Assembly: GCF_900115735.1 (NCBI RefSeq)
Contig: NZ_FOXO01000016.1
Span: 1-64,000 of the forward strand
Direction: 5' to 3'
Length of the DNA stretch: 64,000 nt
Origin: Butyrivibrio proteoclasticus
GTDB lineage: Bacteria; Bacillota; Clostridia; Lachnospirales; Lachnospiraceae
Below are positions 27,184 through 36,114 of the stretch, piece by piece. The number at the start of each line of letters is the position of its first letter. Within the stretch, counting starts at the first letter, position 1. The position numbers and the translations under genes were made by a program. Below the pieces are notes generated by a model. That model was not told the origin of the DNA and made no database searches. It worked only from the letters and a program-made list of their open reading frames with translations.

Positions 27184-28060
27184 CCGATATTATCCCTCCC
27201 GCATCAGCCAGTATGCTCTGTGCTTTATCAGCTTCAACGCCCTTCTTTATCATGACTATAGCTACCTTGGGCTTGTAGTCACATCTTTTGAGCACATCAG
27301 CAGCTTCCTGCCTCGTGACGCCTGTTGCCCTCTCAACTATGGTCTCGCATCTGTTTACAAGTTTTTCATTCGAAGCCTTAACATCGACCATCAGGTTACC
27401 ATATACTTTTCCAAGCTTTATCATGGTTCCGGTGGATATCATATTCAGGATCATTTTCTCTGCAGTACCGCTCTTTAGTCTGGTAGAACCTGTTATGACT
27501 TCAGGCCCTGTCTCAGGCGCAATGCCTATATCTGCAAGTACATCTATTTCAGAGCCGGGACAGCTAGTCACGCCTACCACTTTGCAGCCAATGCTCCGCG
27601 CATACTTCATAGCGCCGATAACATAAGGAGTTCTGCCTGAAGCGGCAAGCCCAACTACCAGGTCTCTGTCAGATATTTTTTTCTCCTCCAGGTCTTTTGC
27701 CCCGAGTTCATAGGAGTCCTCTGCCCCTTCCACAGCTGAAAAGATAGCAGTAGTTCCACCGGCAATCAGCCCAAGCACCATTGATGGGTCCGTTGAGAAA
27801 GTCGGAGGGCACTCAACCGCATCCAAAATTCCAAGTCTTCCGGAAGTGCCGCACCCAACATATATTAGCCTTCCGCCAACTTTCAACCGCTCCGCAGCAC
27901 TTTCAATTGCCTCTGCAACCTGTGGCAATACTTTTTCAACTGCATATGCTACCTGCTTATCTTCACTGTTTATGAGCTTTACCATCTCCAATGTATCAAG
28001 TCTGTCGATATGCTCCGTTCTCTCATTTCTTTGCTCTGTTGCTATATTAGAAAGATCCAT
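27167..28060 (-). CDS. murQ: N-acetylmuramic acid 6-phosphate etherase
   Basis: MurQ removes D-lactate from MurNAc-6-phosphate and yields GlcNAc-6-phosphate. It is a cytosolic SIS-domain protein; the 297 residues fit. Signature segments are GRLIYVGCGTSGRLGILDA, VECPPTF and AEKMILNMIST. The active-site glutamate lies in the VECPP region. It starts 19 bases after the upstream permease stop and overlaps anmK, which marks one operon. The next step, NagA, is not in the window. Confidence 0.96.
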   Translation of the reverse strand: MDLSNIATEQRNERTEHIDRLDTLEMVKLINSEDKQVAYAVEKVLPQVAEAIESAAERLKVGGRLIYVGCGTSGRLGILDAVECPPTFSTDPSMVLGLIAGGTTAIFSAVEGAEDSYELGAKDLEEKKISDRDLVVGLAASGRTPYVIGAMKYARSIGCKVVGVTSCPGSEIDVLADIGIAPETGPEVITGSTRLKSGTAEKMILNMISTGTMIKLGKVYGNLMVDVKASNEKLVNRCETIVERATGVTRQEAADVLKRCDYKPKVAIVMIKKGVEADKAQSILADAGGIISDALSE

Positions 28061-28079
28061 TTATAACCTGCTCCTTATA

Positions 28080-28946
28080 TCAGCCTTTTACTGCGCCAAC
28101 TGTGACGCCTTCCAAAAAGTATTTTTGTAAAGAGAAAAACAATACAAACATTGGTATTACTGAAATGCAGGCTCCTGCCATCATAGGTGACAAAAGAGAG
28201 CCGTTGGCAAACTTAAATGTCTTAAGTCCAACCTGGATCGTGTACATTTCTTCTTTTGACGTAACCAGAAATGGCCAAAAGAACGTGTTCCACGAATTCA
28301 GGAATGTGTTTATTGCCATTACTGACAAAATTGTCTTTGATAAAGGAAGGATTATTTTGTTAAAGATCATAAGCTGACTGCATCCTTCAATTTTTGCACT
28401 CTCAATAAGCGCGGTTGGAATTCCCTGAAAAAACTGTTTAGCCATAAAAATGTTGTAGGCTGTGCACATCCCCGGAAGTATCAGCGCGGGGTATGTGTTT
28501 GTCATATGGAAGTTTTTTACTATTAAAATATAAAGCGGAACCTGCGTAACCTGATAAGGTATCATCATTGAAAGCAGTATTACAAAAAACAGAAAACTCC
28601 TGCCTCTGAATTTAATTTTTGAAAATGCATAACCTGCCATTCCGGCAAAGATAACATTTCCAAGTACAGTAAAGGTTGCCACAATAATACTGTTCCAGAT
28701 CCACTTCAGCGAATAATTGCTAAAGCTTATAAATGCCTTATAGGAATCAAGTGACCACCTTCCCGGAAAAATGTTGTAGGACGTGGATGCAGATTCGATA
28801 GCAGGTCCAAACGACCACGCAAACATATATACAATTGGGAACAGTGATACCGCTGCGAACGCGATCAAAAAGACTGCGATCAGAGAATTTCTTATGTAAA
28901 AAATACTTCTATTATGTAGATGTTGAGAATAAAGTCCAGTTGCCAT
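28080..28946 (-). CDS. Carbohydrate ABC transporter permease (MalG type)
   Basis: The 288-residue inner membrane protein has about six transmembrane segments, starting with LIAVFLIAFAAVSLFPIVYM. The EAA loop is ALIESAKIEGCSQLMIFNKI with the PLSK that follows, which contacts the ATPase. It pairs with the permease upstream. By context it moves amino-sugar saccharides from cell wall. No ATPase gene is nearby, so a shared MsmX-type ATPase is likely used. The start ATG follows GGGGAAAG. Confidence 0.9.
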   Translation of the reverse strand: MATGLYSQHLHNRSIFYIRNSLIAVFLIAFAAVSLFPIVYMFAWSFGPAIESASTSYNIFPGRWSLDSYKAFISFSNYSLKWIWNSIIVATFTVLGNVIFAGMAGYAFSKIKFRGRSFLFFVILLSMMIPYQVTQVPLYILIVKNFHMTNTYPALILPGMCTAYNIFMAKQFFQGIPTALIESAKIEGCSQLMIFNKIILPLSKTILSVMAINTFLNSWNTFFWPFLVTSKEEMYTIQVGLKTFKFANGSLLSPMMAGACISVIPMFVLFFSLQKYFLEGVTVGAVKG

Positions 28947-28966
28947 TTTTGCTTTCCCCTAATATG

Positions 28967-29881
28967 TCAATACTCAATATCTTCTCCCATTAACTTGAAC
29001 TGGAGGGTCGTAAGTGCTGCTATAACAATGGCCAGCAATATTGCCTGAGCACATGCAAGTCCATATTTTCCATAGGTAAATGCATTGTTAAATATTAGCA
29101 GTCCGATCATGGTCGTATTATTGTCCGGACCTCCACCTGTCATCATGTAGGCATTCATGAACACCTGAAAAGAGCCGATCACACCCGTTACCAAAAGAAA
29201 TAATGTTGTAGGTCTGCACATAGGAAGCACGATATATCTGATCTTTTGGAAAAATTTCGCTCCGTCCATTTCAGCTGCTTCATAATATGTATTATCAATA
29301 CCATGAAGTGCTGCAATGTATATGATGATGTTGGCACCATGACTTGATAAAAGAGCCATGATGATCAGAGAGAGCATGGCAGTCTTACTTGATGAGAGCC
29401 AGTTCTGAGATGTTGCTCCAAAAAGAGCCAGTACTCTGTTGAATATTCCATTTGGAGAGGCATCATAGAGCCAGAGCCAAACAACTGAAATTGCTACACC
29501 TGAAGCTATTCCCGGCAGATAGTAGATTCCTTTGAACACTGACTGCACACTCTTTGTAAAAGGAACTATCATGATTGCTATAGAAAATGAAAGTATCAGG
29601 GACAGCGGAATGACTACCACTGTATAAACAAGAGTGTTCTTGATGGACTTCCAAAATAGATCGTTTCCCAATGCTGTTATGTAATTTTCAAATCCAACAA
29701 ATTCAGAACCGAATGGCTTATATTCCTGAAAGCTGGTTATCACCGCGGATATTACAGGATATAGAGTAAAGATCACGAATACCGCTACTGCAACACCTAT
29801 AAATCCCCATCCGCTTATGTTGTCTGCCATGTGATATCTTGGCTTTGAAAGATTCTTATTATGTATTTCCTGCTTTTTCAA
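28967..29881 (-). CDS. Carbohydrate ABC transporter permease (MalF type)
   Basis: The 304 residues hold about six membrane segments and an EAA loop around YYEAAEMDGAKFFQKIRYIV with LPM. It is the partner of the MalG-type permease. The start is TTG, preceded by AAGGAG at eight bases; there is no better in-frame ATG before the first membrane segment. A terminator-like hairpin lies between this gene and the binding protein gene, so its expression is likely lower. Confidence 0.9.
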   Translation of the reverse strand: MKKQEIHNKNLSKPRYHMADNISGWGFIGVAVAVFVIFTLYPVISAVITSFQEYKPFGSEFVGFENYITALGNDLFWKSIKNTLVYTVVVIPLSLILSFSIAIMIVPFTKSVQSVFKGIYYLPGIASGVAISVVWLWLYDASPNGIFNRVLALFGATSQNWLSSSKTAMLSLIIMALLSSHGANIIIYIAALHGIDNTYYEAAEMDGAKFFQKIRYIVLPMCRPTTLFLLVTGVIGSFQVFMNAYMMTGGGPDNNTTMIGLLIFNNAFTYGKYGLACAQAILLAIVIAALTTLQFKLMGEDIEY

Positions 29882-29900
29882 GGGTTGTACTCCTTTTAAG

Positions 29901-29933
29901 AAAGCCCCACCTGCTCTCGGCGGGAGGGGCTTT
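29901..29933 (-). terminator. Attenuator-like hairpin between binding protein and permease genes
   Basis: Arms of about 14 bp, AAAGCCCC..GC and GC..GGGGCTTT with two mismatches and a five-base loop, are followed by TTTCTT on the minus strand. It lies right after the binding protein gene. Such hairpins commonly make the binding protein more abundant than its permeases. Confidence 0.7.
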
Positions 29934-29960
29934 TCACATTTTCATGTGGTATTGATTTAT

Positions 29961-31421
29961 TTATTTGATCCAGCCGGATGCACAGTTCTCTTCGCCAAAG
30001 AGCTTATATGCTTCTGTGCAGATTGCATCATACACATCCTTAGCAGTTGTCTCACCTGCAAGAAGTGCCTGGAACTTAGGAACAATTGTCTCATCCATCA
30101 TTGTCTTTGCGTTAGCGCTCTGCTCTGCAGAAATACCTGTTGGAGGTGCAACAACCTTAGAAATAGCATATGCTACAGCTGCTGCGTTCTCATCGGACTG
30201 ATCAAGCTCGAAGCTTTCCTGTGCCTTTCTTGCTGATTCGCAAACACCTGTAAGATATACAGCGTTATCTACAGTTGCAGCTCTTTCACCTGAGCAAAGG
30301 AAATCCATGAACTTAAGAACATTCTGAAGGTGCTCATCAGTTGTGTTGTTGTTTCTAAGTGCGATCATTCCGTCAACTGTACCAAATACTGATGCTGTTG
30401 CATTTTCCATTGTTGGAACAGGAAGGAATACATATTCCATCTCAATTGTTCCCTCAACTGCCTCAGGGTCTTTTGCCTGCATCTTCTCAATATTTCTCTT
30501 GATATTGTTTTCAAAAAGAGGCATTGCCTTACCTGTAAGCATTGTCTGACCTGTCTGAAGCATTACAAGTCTCTGGCCTGCTTCTACAGCGTAGTTAGGC
30601 ATATAGCCTGAGGATGTCATAGTCTCAACAGCTTCAAGAAGTGAAAGCATATTGTCTGATGTATAAGAATACTTAAGATCCTGTGTGAAGCTTGAAGTAA
30701 TTCCTGCTGCTACACCAAAAATATTTATGAAGTCCTGTGTTGTTGCGCCTGCGTTGGCAAATACAAAACCAAAGCGGTCACTTGTTGTTCCATTTTTGAT
30801 AACATCCAGGAACTGATCATATGTCCAGCCACTGGTCTGAATCTTTGTAACATCCGCGCCTGCTGCTTCGAGCATCTCTCTGTTTCCGCCAAGGGCCTGA
30901 ATTGTGATATAAAGTGGAAGTCCATAGAGAGTTCCCTCAAGAGTCATATAATCCAGCGCATTCTGATCATAGTCAGACAGTCTTTCAGGATCTATGTACT
31001 TAGAGATATCAATTGCTGTTCCGTTCTCTACATAAGAACCTATAGCTGCATAGCTTACTTCTGCAATATCGGGAGCTTCGCCGGCGAGTGCCATTGTTGT
31101 GAGTTTTTCTGTGTGATCATCCCAGCTTGTTGATATAACATCAATTTTGATGTTGGGATATTCCTGATTAAAATCGCTTATCCATCCCCCTAAAAGATCA
31201 ACATAGTCTCCCGTAATTGGTGGAACCATGATTGTGATCGTGTCTGTAACGTCTGAAGCAGCTGTTGTTGTCTCCTCAGCCTTAGTCTCTTCAGTTTTTG
31301 TTTCTGCCTGCTGGGTATCACTACCAGCTGTCTGAGTTTCTGAAGCAGCGTTTCCACATGCCACAAGGCTGGAAATCATTGCTACAGACAAAACCAATGC
31401 CAATACCTTTTTTACTTTCAT
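29961..31421 (-). CDS. Lipoprotein sugar-binding protein of ABC transporter (family 1)
   Basis: The 486-residue protein begins with a lipoprotein signal (LSVAMISSLVAC with cleavage before Cys) followed by a Thr/Glu-rich linker. The mature part resembles family 1 extracellular solute-binding proteins (COG1653). It is the first gene of the salvage transport operon, followed by two permeases, murQ and anmK. By context it binds MurNAc- or GlcNAc-containing saccharides outside the cell. The ligand is inferred; the type of protein is secure. Confidence 0.88.
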   Translation of the reverse strand: MKVKKVLALVLSVAMISSLVACGNAASETQTAGSDTQQAETKTEETKAEETTTAASDVTDTITIMVPPITGDYVDLLGGWISDFNQEYPNIKIDVISTSWDDHTEKLTTMALAGEAPDIAEVSYAAIGSYVENGTAIDISKYIDPERLSDYDQNALDYMTLEGTLYGLPLYITIQALGGNREMLEAAGADVTKIQTSGWTYDQFLDVIKNGTTSDRFGFVFANAGATTQDFINIFGVAAGITSSFTQDLKYSYTSDNMLSLLEAVETMTSSGYMPNYAVEAGQRLVMLQTGQTMLTGKAMPLFENNIKRNIEKMQAKDPEAVEGTIEMEYVFLPVPTMENATASVFGTVDGMIALRNNNTTDEHLQNVLKFMDFLCSGERAATVDNAVYLTGVCESARKAQESFELDQSDENAAAVAYAISKVVAPPTGISAEQSANAKTMMDETIVPKFQALLAGETTAKDVYDAICTEAYKLFGEENCASGWIK

Positions 31422-31476
31422 ACATTCCCTCCTTATATGGATATAGCTTGAATCCCGAAATAAATACCTTAACTAG

Positions 31477-31539
31477 ATGTTAGCCCCTTGATAACACTTT
31501 TTCAACGATATCTTATCAATATGAAACATTGTTTCATAT
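31477..31539 (-). promoter_or_regulatory. Operator-like palindrome and promoter of the salvage operon
   Basis: ATATGAAAC-ATT-GTTTCATAT at 31519-31539 is a perfect palindrome with 9-bp arms. On the minus strand two promoter-like pairs lie just after it: TTGATA (31519-31514) with TGTTAT 17 bases on, and TTGAAA (31505-31500) with TAACAT (31482-31477) 17 bases on. The site abuts the first -35. An RpiR-family gene lies directly upstream and is the natural candidate to bind. Binding is inferred. Confidence 0.65.
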
Positions 31540-31563
31540 TCTGTAACTTTGACAGATCAGGTG

Positions 31564-32421
31564 TTAGTTTTCTGAATTCTTTTCAATGTGTGTGGAATTT
31601 ATCTGGTTTATGCAATACTCATAATTTGCCGTAGCATAGGCAGTAAACAGAATATCTACAGTATTAAGTTGTGCTATTCGGGAAGAAGTTGCCCCACTTC
31701 TAAAAAGAGACTCACTTGCAGGGGTATAAAGAACATGGTCCGCCATTTTTGACATAGTCGAGGGCGCAAACCTTGTGATAAGGATGCTGGGAGTGTGGTT
31801 TATCCCTATGGCTTCCATGCATTTGATCATTTCTGATGTCTCACCGGAATAAGAAATAAAAATAGCTACGTCCTCAGGCTGGGAATTTTTGGCAATAAGA
31901 TATTGAGAATGCCAGTCCTGTGCTATCAGACACAGCTTATTAACTCGCAAAAATTTGAGGTAAGCATCTTCTGCTACACATAAAGAAGCTCCCATTCCGA
32001 ACATTCTAAGGCACCTGGCATCAGCTATAAGCTTTGTACACTCTTCAACCCTGTCCACATCCAGAAGCTGCTGTGTCTCCTGCAGAGTCATGATGTTTCT
32101 GCTTGTTGTCTTATCGATGATAGTTTTTATGCTGTCATCTTTTCTTATGCTGTCGCTGTTATCCCGCTGCTTTCCATTGTACTGCGCAAGCTCATAGAGA
32201 ACAGCCTGTCTAAACTGTTTATAACCATCAAAGCCAAGATGCTTTGTAAGTCTAACGATAGTTGCAGGTGAAACATATACCTTTTTTGCAAGCTCCCTTA
32301 TTCCATTTTCAATGACAATGTTAGGGTCTCTAAGTATATGCTCAGCTGCCATTTTCTCTGCACTACCGATATAGCCTTGCATTTCTCTCAGTCTCAGTAA
32401 AGGATTTTTCAAGTCAGTCAC
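31564..32421 (-). CDS. RpiR-family transcription regulator (MurR-like)
   Basis: The 285 residues have an N-terminal HTH_6 domain (IRELAKKVYVSPATIVRLTK near 40-60) and a C-terminal SIS domain (about 125-260; FGMGASLCVAEDAYLKF, VAIFISYSGETSEM) that binds a phosphosugar. Members next to murQ, such as MurR, respond to MurNAc-6-phosphate. It lies just upstream of the salvage operon on the same strand, with a palindrome between. The annotated GTG lacks a clear ribosome site; a TTG nine bases later is a possible alternative with AGGTG before it. Ligand is inferred. Confidence 0.88.
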   Translation of the reverse strand: MTDLKNPLLRLREMQGYIGSAEKMAAEHILRDPNIVIENGIRELAKKVYVSPATIVRLTKHLGFDGYKQFRQAVLYELAQYNGKQRDNSDSIRKDDSIKTIIDKTTSRNIMTLQETQQLLDVDRVEECTKLIADARCLRMFGMGASLCVAEDAYLKFLRVNKLCLIAQDWHSQYLIAKNSQPEDVAIFISYSGETSEMIKCMEAIGINHTPSILITRFAPSTMSKMADHVLYTPASESLFRSGATSSRIAQLNTVDILFTAYATANYEYCINQINSTHIEKNSEN

Positions 32422-32447
32422 CTACTTTCAGGCATTTTTATATTTCC

Positions 32448-32483
32448 AAAAAAGAGTGCCACCCATCAGTTGTGACACTCTTT
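32448..32483 (-). terminator. Terminator of nagB
   Basis: A stem AAAGAGTGTCAC/GTGGCACTCTTT with a nine-base loop is followed by six T residues on the minus strand. It lies 33 bases past the nagB stop, so nagB is probably transcribed separately from the regulator gene. Confidence 0.85.
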
Positions 32484-32515
32484 GTCATATCGAATTCTGT
32501 GATACTAATACATCT

Positions 32516-33244
32516 TTATTGAATCATGGACAGCGCCGCCTCATCTGCCACAAGTGTAAAATCGGGATGAAGTTGAAGTATTGATGCAGGAACCTGTGGT
32601 GTTATCTTTCCGAGGAAGGCCTCTTTTATAATCGGTGCTTTCTTCTCTCCATTTGCCACCATGACAATCTTTTTAGCTTTCATAATGGTTCCAATACCCA
32701 TGGTGTAAGCCTGTCTCGGCACTAATGATACATCGGCAAAAAATCTCTTGTTTGCCTCTATTGTACTCTCTGTCAGGTCAACAATATGTGTTCTTGCAGG
32801 AAAATGGTCGGCAGGTTCATTAAAGCCAATATGTCCGTTATTTCCTATACCAAGCAGTTGCAGGTCAATTCCGCCAAGAGACTCGATTGCTGTCTCATAT
32901 CGGTCACACTCTGTCTCGGCATCCTTATTTGTTCCATCAGGAATATTTACGTTGTTCAAATCTATGTTAACCTTTGAAAAAAGATTTATATTCATAAAGT
33001 ATTTGTAGCTTTGGTCATTTTCAGGATCAAGTCCTACATATTCATCAAGATTTGCTGTCTTTATTTTGGAAAAATCCAAATCCCCATTCCTATACATTTC
33101 CACAAGTCTCTCATATAGTCCTATTGGTGATGATCCTGTGGCAAGCCCAAGGACACTTTCAGGCTTTAAAATAATCTGTGAAGCCAAAATATTTGCAGCC
33201 TTTCTACTTAGTTCGCCATAATCTTTTGCTCTTACTATCTCCAT
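32516..33244 (-). CDS. nagB: Glucosamine-6-phosphate deaminase
   Basis: NagB converts glucosamine-6-phosphate to fructose-6-phosphate and ammonia, the entry to glycolysis. The 242 residues show LGLATGSSPIGLYERL, the active-site segment LLGIGNNGHIGFNEP and the lid region. The start ATG of MEIVRAKDYG (33244) has GGGAGG six bases before it; an earlier GTG is in frame but has no such site. It has its own terminator, and an AT-rich upstream region with possible -10 boxes. It completes the sugar end of the salvage route. Confidence 0.95.
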   Translation of the reverse strand: MEIVRAKDYGELSRKAANILASQIILKPESVLGLATGSSPIGLYERLVEMYRNGDLDFSKIKTANLDEYVGLDPENDQSYKYFMNINLFSKVNIDLNNVNIPDGTNKDAETECDRYETAIESLGGIDLQLLGIGNNGHIGFNEPADHFPARTHIVDLTESTIEANKRFFADVSLVPRQAYTMGIGTIMKAKKIVMVANGEKKAPIIKEAFLGKITPQVPASILQLHPDFTLVADEAALSMIQ

Positions 33245-33396
33245 GCCTTCCTCCCACACATTTATATAAGCTTATTTTCAATGCAATTTAATAAATGAAT
33301 TGCTACAAAGCCACAATTTTTCACATCCTGATAATATTATATATCATATCTATTTCGTCGTATATTCGATAACAGTTTTTACTTTTTGCATTGTAA

Positions 33397-33420
33397 AGGG
33401 GCTGCCTTTAGACAGCCCCT
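33397..33420. terminator. Terminator after the Lpl-type binding protein gene
   Basis: A perfect 8-bp stem AGGGGCTG/CAGCCCCT with an eight-base loop lies 37 bases past the stop. The better T-tract is on the plus strand, but it is the only hairpin where the minus-strand operon should end. Confidence 0.65.
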
Positions 33421-33457
33421 CTTTTATATATACATACCTTCTCTAAGTATTTATATA

Positions 33458-35107
33458 TCAGTTGATTGAGTCGTAATATGCAGCTCTTGAATCAAGGATC
33501 TTCTGAAGTCCTGAATTAACAAGTTCCTGATATCCACTCTCGTAAACAGATTCAAACTGATCTGCAGGAGCACAAATACATGTGTAAACAAATGAAAGCA
33601 TCTTGTTCTTTATATCTGTTCCGTATGTAGCCTGCTCATCAGAAACATATCCGTATACAGGGAAACGATACTTACCAGTCTGGCAAACTGTGTAGTAGTT
33701 CTTGTACCAGTCAACCGAAGCCCAATCCTGCTCCTGTGTCTGGTAGTTAGACTCTGACATTGTGTCGTAGTTGTTTACCCAGTCAAAGTTAAGGTTCATG
33801 ATGCAAAGGTCATCACATGTTCCAGGATATCCCTTAGCTTCCTTATCAGCTGTTGAAGGCTCTACAGCTACGCCAAGATCATTGTATGTAAGGTCTGGTG
33901 TGTAACGAACCTGAACTGCGTTTGCTGGATCTGCAAGCCAGTTGAGGTACTTCATGCAAGCTACTGCCTGCTCGTCAGAAGTTGTCTCCTGAGGAATCAT
34001 TACGAACATGGCATATCTGTACTCATAAGGTGTTCTGTATGATCCGTCTGGAAGATCGAAGCACTGTACAGGGATGAATGAAGCATCTTCAGCGCCAAGT
34101 GTTGTGTTGAGAACTGCTGTTGAATCCCAAATATGTGTTGTATCATCAAGAACAAATCCAATCTTGCCGTTTGCTACATCTGCAAGGAATACAGATTCAT
34201 CTGTATCTGTTGGGAAGTCCTGAGTGATAAGACCATCGTTGTACCATGTGTTGAGCTGCTTGAGACCATCCTTTGCTCCAGGAGCAACTGCCATATATGC
34301 TTCAGCATATGTGTAAGCAAACTTGTCATCCGGAATATCTACATAAGATCCAAGGAAGTTAAGATACATCTTCTCTGTATCAGCACGTCCGCTCATGCCC
34401 CAAGGTGTGCCAAGTCCTGCATCCTTTACAGCATAGAGGTACTTGCCAAGTTCTTCTTTTGTCTTAGGAACATCCATTCCGAGCTGATCAAGCCAATCCT
34501 TACGGATATAAGCTGTGTGACGGGCATTTTCTGTTCCTCTCTGTTTCATAACAGCGAACTTCTGATCACCAAGATCAGCGATACCTGTCTGCGCTTCGCC
34601 ACAGTACTGCTCAATGTTTGAACCATACTGCTTGTAAAGATCTGAAAGATCTCTTAAAGCCCCGCTTGATGCGTAATTGTAGAAAAGATCCTGTGAATAT
34701 GTCATTACGATATTAGGAGCTGTTCCACCTGACATCATAATGTTAACTTTGTCATCTGACTCTGATCTTGGAACAGAAACGTATGAAACGTTAATGTTGT
34801 AAAGATCCTTCATCTGCTGCTGGATCCACTGTGTAAGTGCATTATCTTCAGTTGTTGTGTTAGGTGCAGCATTTCCTCTGTCCCATACCATAACTGTGAT
34901 ATCTACTTCATCGCCCTTAAGATCCTCTGCTGGTGCCTCTGTAGTAGCAGTTGCATCTGTTGTCTGAGTTGCATCTGTTGTCTGAGTTGCATTGTCAGTA
35001 GTTGTTGTAGTATCAGCCGTTGTTGTGCCTGATGAGCTGCCGCAGCCTGTCATTGCGCCTACTACCATAGCTGCGCTAAGAAGTGTTGCCAATAGTTTCT
35101 TTTTCAT
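33458..35107 (-). CDS. Large lipoprotein solute-binding protein (LplA/YtcQ type)
   Basis: The 549-residue protein has a lipoprotein signal ending MVVGAMTGC, then a Thr-rich linker with repeated TQTTDA, then a large binding domain typical of the LplA group (for example ITVMVWDRGN and the aromatic-rich C-terminal half). It is encoded after its two permeases, with a stem-loop in between. The family imports oligosaccharides in many Firmicutes; here no hydrolase is directly linked, so the ligand cannot be named. A 20-bp motif shared with oppA and iolD lies upstream of the operon. Confidence 0.88.
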   Translation of the reverse strand: MKKKLLATLLSAAMVVGAMTGCGSSSGTTTADTTTTTDNATQTTDATQTTDATATTEAPAEDLKGDEVDITVMVWDRGNAAPNTTTEDNALTQWIQQQMKDLYNINVSYVSVPRSESDDKVNIMMSGGTAPNIVMTYSQDLFYNYASSGALRDLSDLYKQYGSNIEQYCGEAQTGIADLGDQKFAVMKQRGTENARHTAYIRKDWLDQLGMDVPKTKEELGKYLYAVKDAGLGTPWGMSGRADTEKMYLNFLGSYVDIPDDKFAYTYAEAYMAVAPGAKDGLKQLNTWYNDGLITQDFPTDTDESVFLADVANGKIGFVLDDTTHIWDSTAVLNTTLGAEDASFIPVQCFDLPDGSYRTPYEYRYAMFVMIPQETTSDEQAVACMKYLNWLADPANAVQVRYTPDLTYNDLGVAVEPSTADKEAKGYPGTCDDLCIMNLNFDWVNNYDTMSESNYQTQEQDWASVDWYKNYYTVCQTGKYRFPVYGYVSDEQATYGTDIKNKMLSFVYTCICAPADQFESVYESGYQELVNSGLQKILDSRAAYYDSIN

Positions 35108-35176
35108 TTGAATCCTCCTTTTTTACTTCTTTATATACTTAACCCTTTACAGGTCAGATTCATGATTTATAAGGAA

Positions 35177-35203
35177 GTTAAACCTCGCTTCGCTCGGTTT
35201 AAC
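35177..35203. repeat. Stem-loop between permease and binding protein genes
   Basis: A palindrome GTTAAACC..GGTTTAAC with an 11-base centre that can also pair partly lies in the 140-base gap. There is no T-tract. It may mark a processing site that stabilises the downstream binding protein message. The rest of the gap holds nothing visible except the GAGGA-type ribosome site of the next gene. Confidence 0.55.
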
Positions 35204-35247
35204 ACGTTCGAACTAGCTTCGAAAAAACCTCAGCAAGTTCTCACAGC

Positions 35248-36114
35248 TCAGCCTTTCACCGCGCCAACCATAATTCCTTTTGTAAAGAATTTCTGTACGA
35301 ATGGATACACGATAAGCATAGGGAGCATTGAAATTACAATGCTGGCTGCCTTAATGTTTTCTGCTACAAGGTTAGTCTGAAGTCCCTCTTCTACTGATAC
35401 ATTGATGGACTCAACGAACTGCTTAAGTACCATCTGTACTGTGAAGTATTTGGATGAATTGATGTAGTAGAGAACATCACTGATTCCGTTCCATCTTCCT
35501 ACTGCGTAGAAAAGACCAAGTGTTGCAAGTGTAGGATAAACAAGTGGAAGGATAACGCTTATAAGGCACCTCGCCTCACTGCATCCGTCAATCTTGGCTG
35601 CATCATAGATGGCTTCGTCGATACCTTTAAATGCGTTGCACATGATGATCATGTTATAAGCACTGAGCGCGCCCGGAATAATAAGTGCCCAGACTGTATC
35701 GATCATCTTGAAATCTCTTACGTTCAAGTACTCAGGAATTACACCCGGGTGTAAATACATCGTGAGAACGAACAGTGTCATGATTATCTTTCCGCCAACG
35801 AGCCCTTTCTTTGAAAGAGGGTAAGCGGCAAGAACTGTCATAAGAAGATTTATAATAGTTGATGCAAGCATCAGTACTATTGAATACCAGAAAGAGTTTA
35901 CAAAGCTTCCGCTCTGAAGTGCTCTTGTATAAGCTTCTGTAGTAAGGTCAACAGGTAAGATAAATACTTTACCTGCAAGGATCGCGTTCTTTCCACTGAG
36001 TGATACAGCAAGTACTCGCAGAATAGGAACCATTGCTATACATGTGATTATTATGAAAAATGCTGTCCAGCAGAACTGGAATATTCTCTCGTTTTTACTA
36101 TTGATAGCGCTCAT
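35248..36114 (-). CDS. ABC transporter permease (YtcP/LplC type)
   Basis: The 288 residues hold about six membrane helices and an EAA loop around IYDAAKIDGCSEARCLISVI with LPL. It belongs to the MalG-like half of the Lpl-type transporter. Its start codon overlaps the end of the preceding permease by one base, which shows translational coupling. The C-terminus ends KGIMVGAVKG, common in this group. Confidence 0.9.
   Translation of the reverse strand: MSAINSKNERIFQFCWTAFFIIITCIAMVPILRVLAVSLSGKNAILAGKVFILPVDLTTEAYTRALQSGSFVNSFWYSIVLMLASTIINLLMTVLAAYPLSKKGLVGGKIIMTLFVLTMYLHPGVIPEYLNVRDFKMIDTVWALIIPGALSAYNMIIMCNAFKGIDEAIYDAAKIDGCSEARCLISVILPLVYPTLATLGLFYAVGRWNGISDVLYYINSSKYFTVQMVLKQFVESINVSVEEGLQTNLVAENIKAASIVISMLPMLIVYPFVQKFFTKGIMVGAVKG

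Noticed and set aside
33391..33420. Fourth copy of the 20-bp shared motif near the nagB upstream region (TTTTTGCATTG)
   Set aside because: Only the central TTGCA-like part matches, it is in the other orientation, and it overlaps a terminator.
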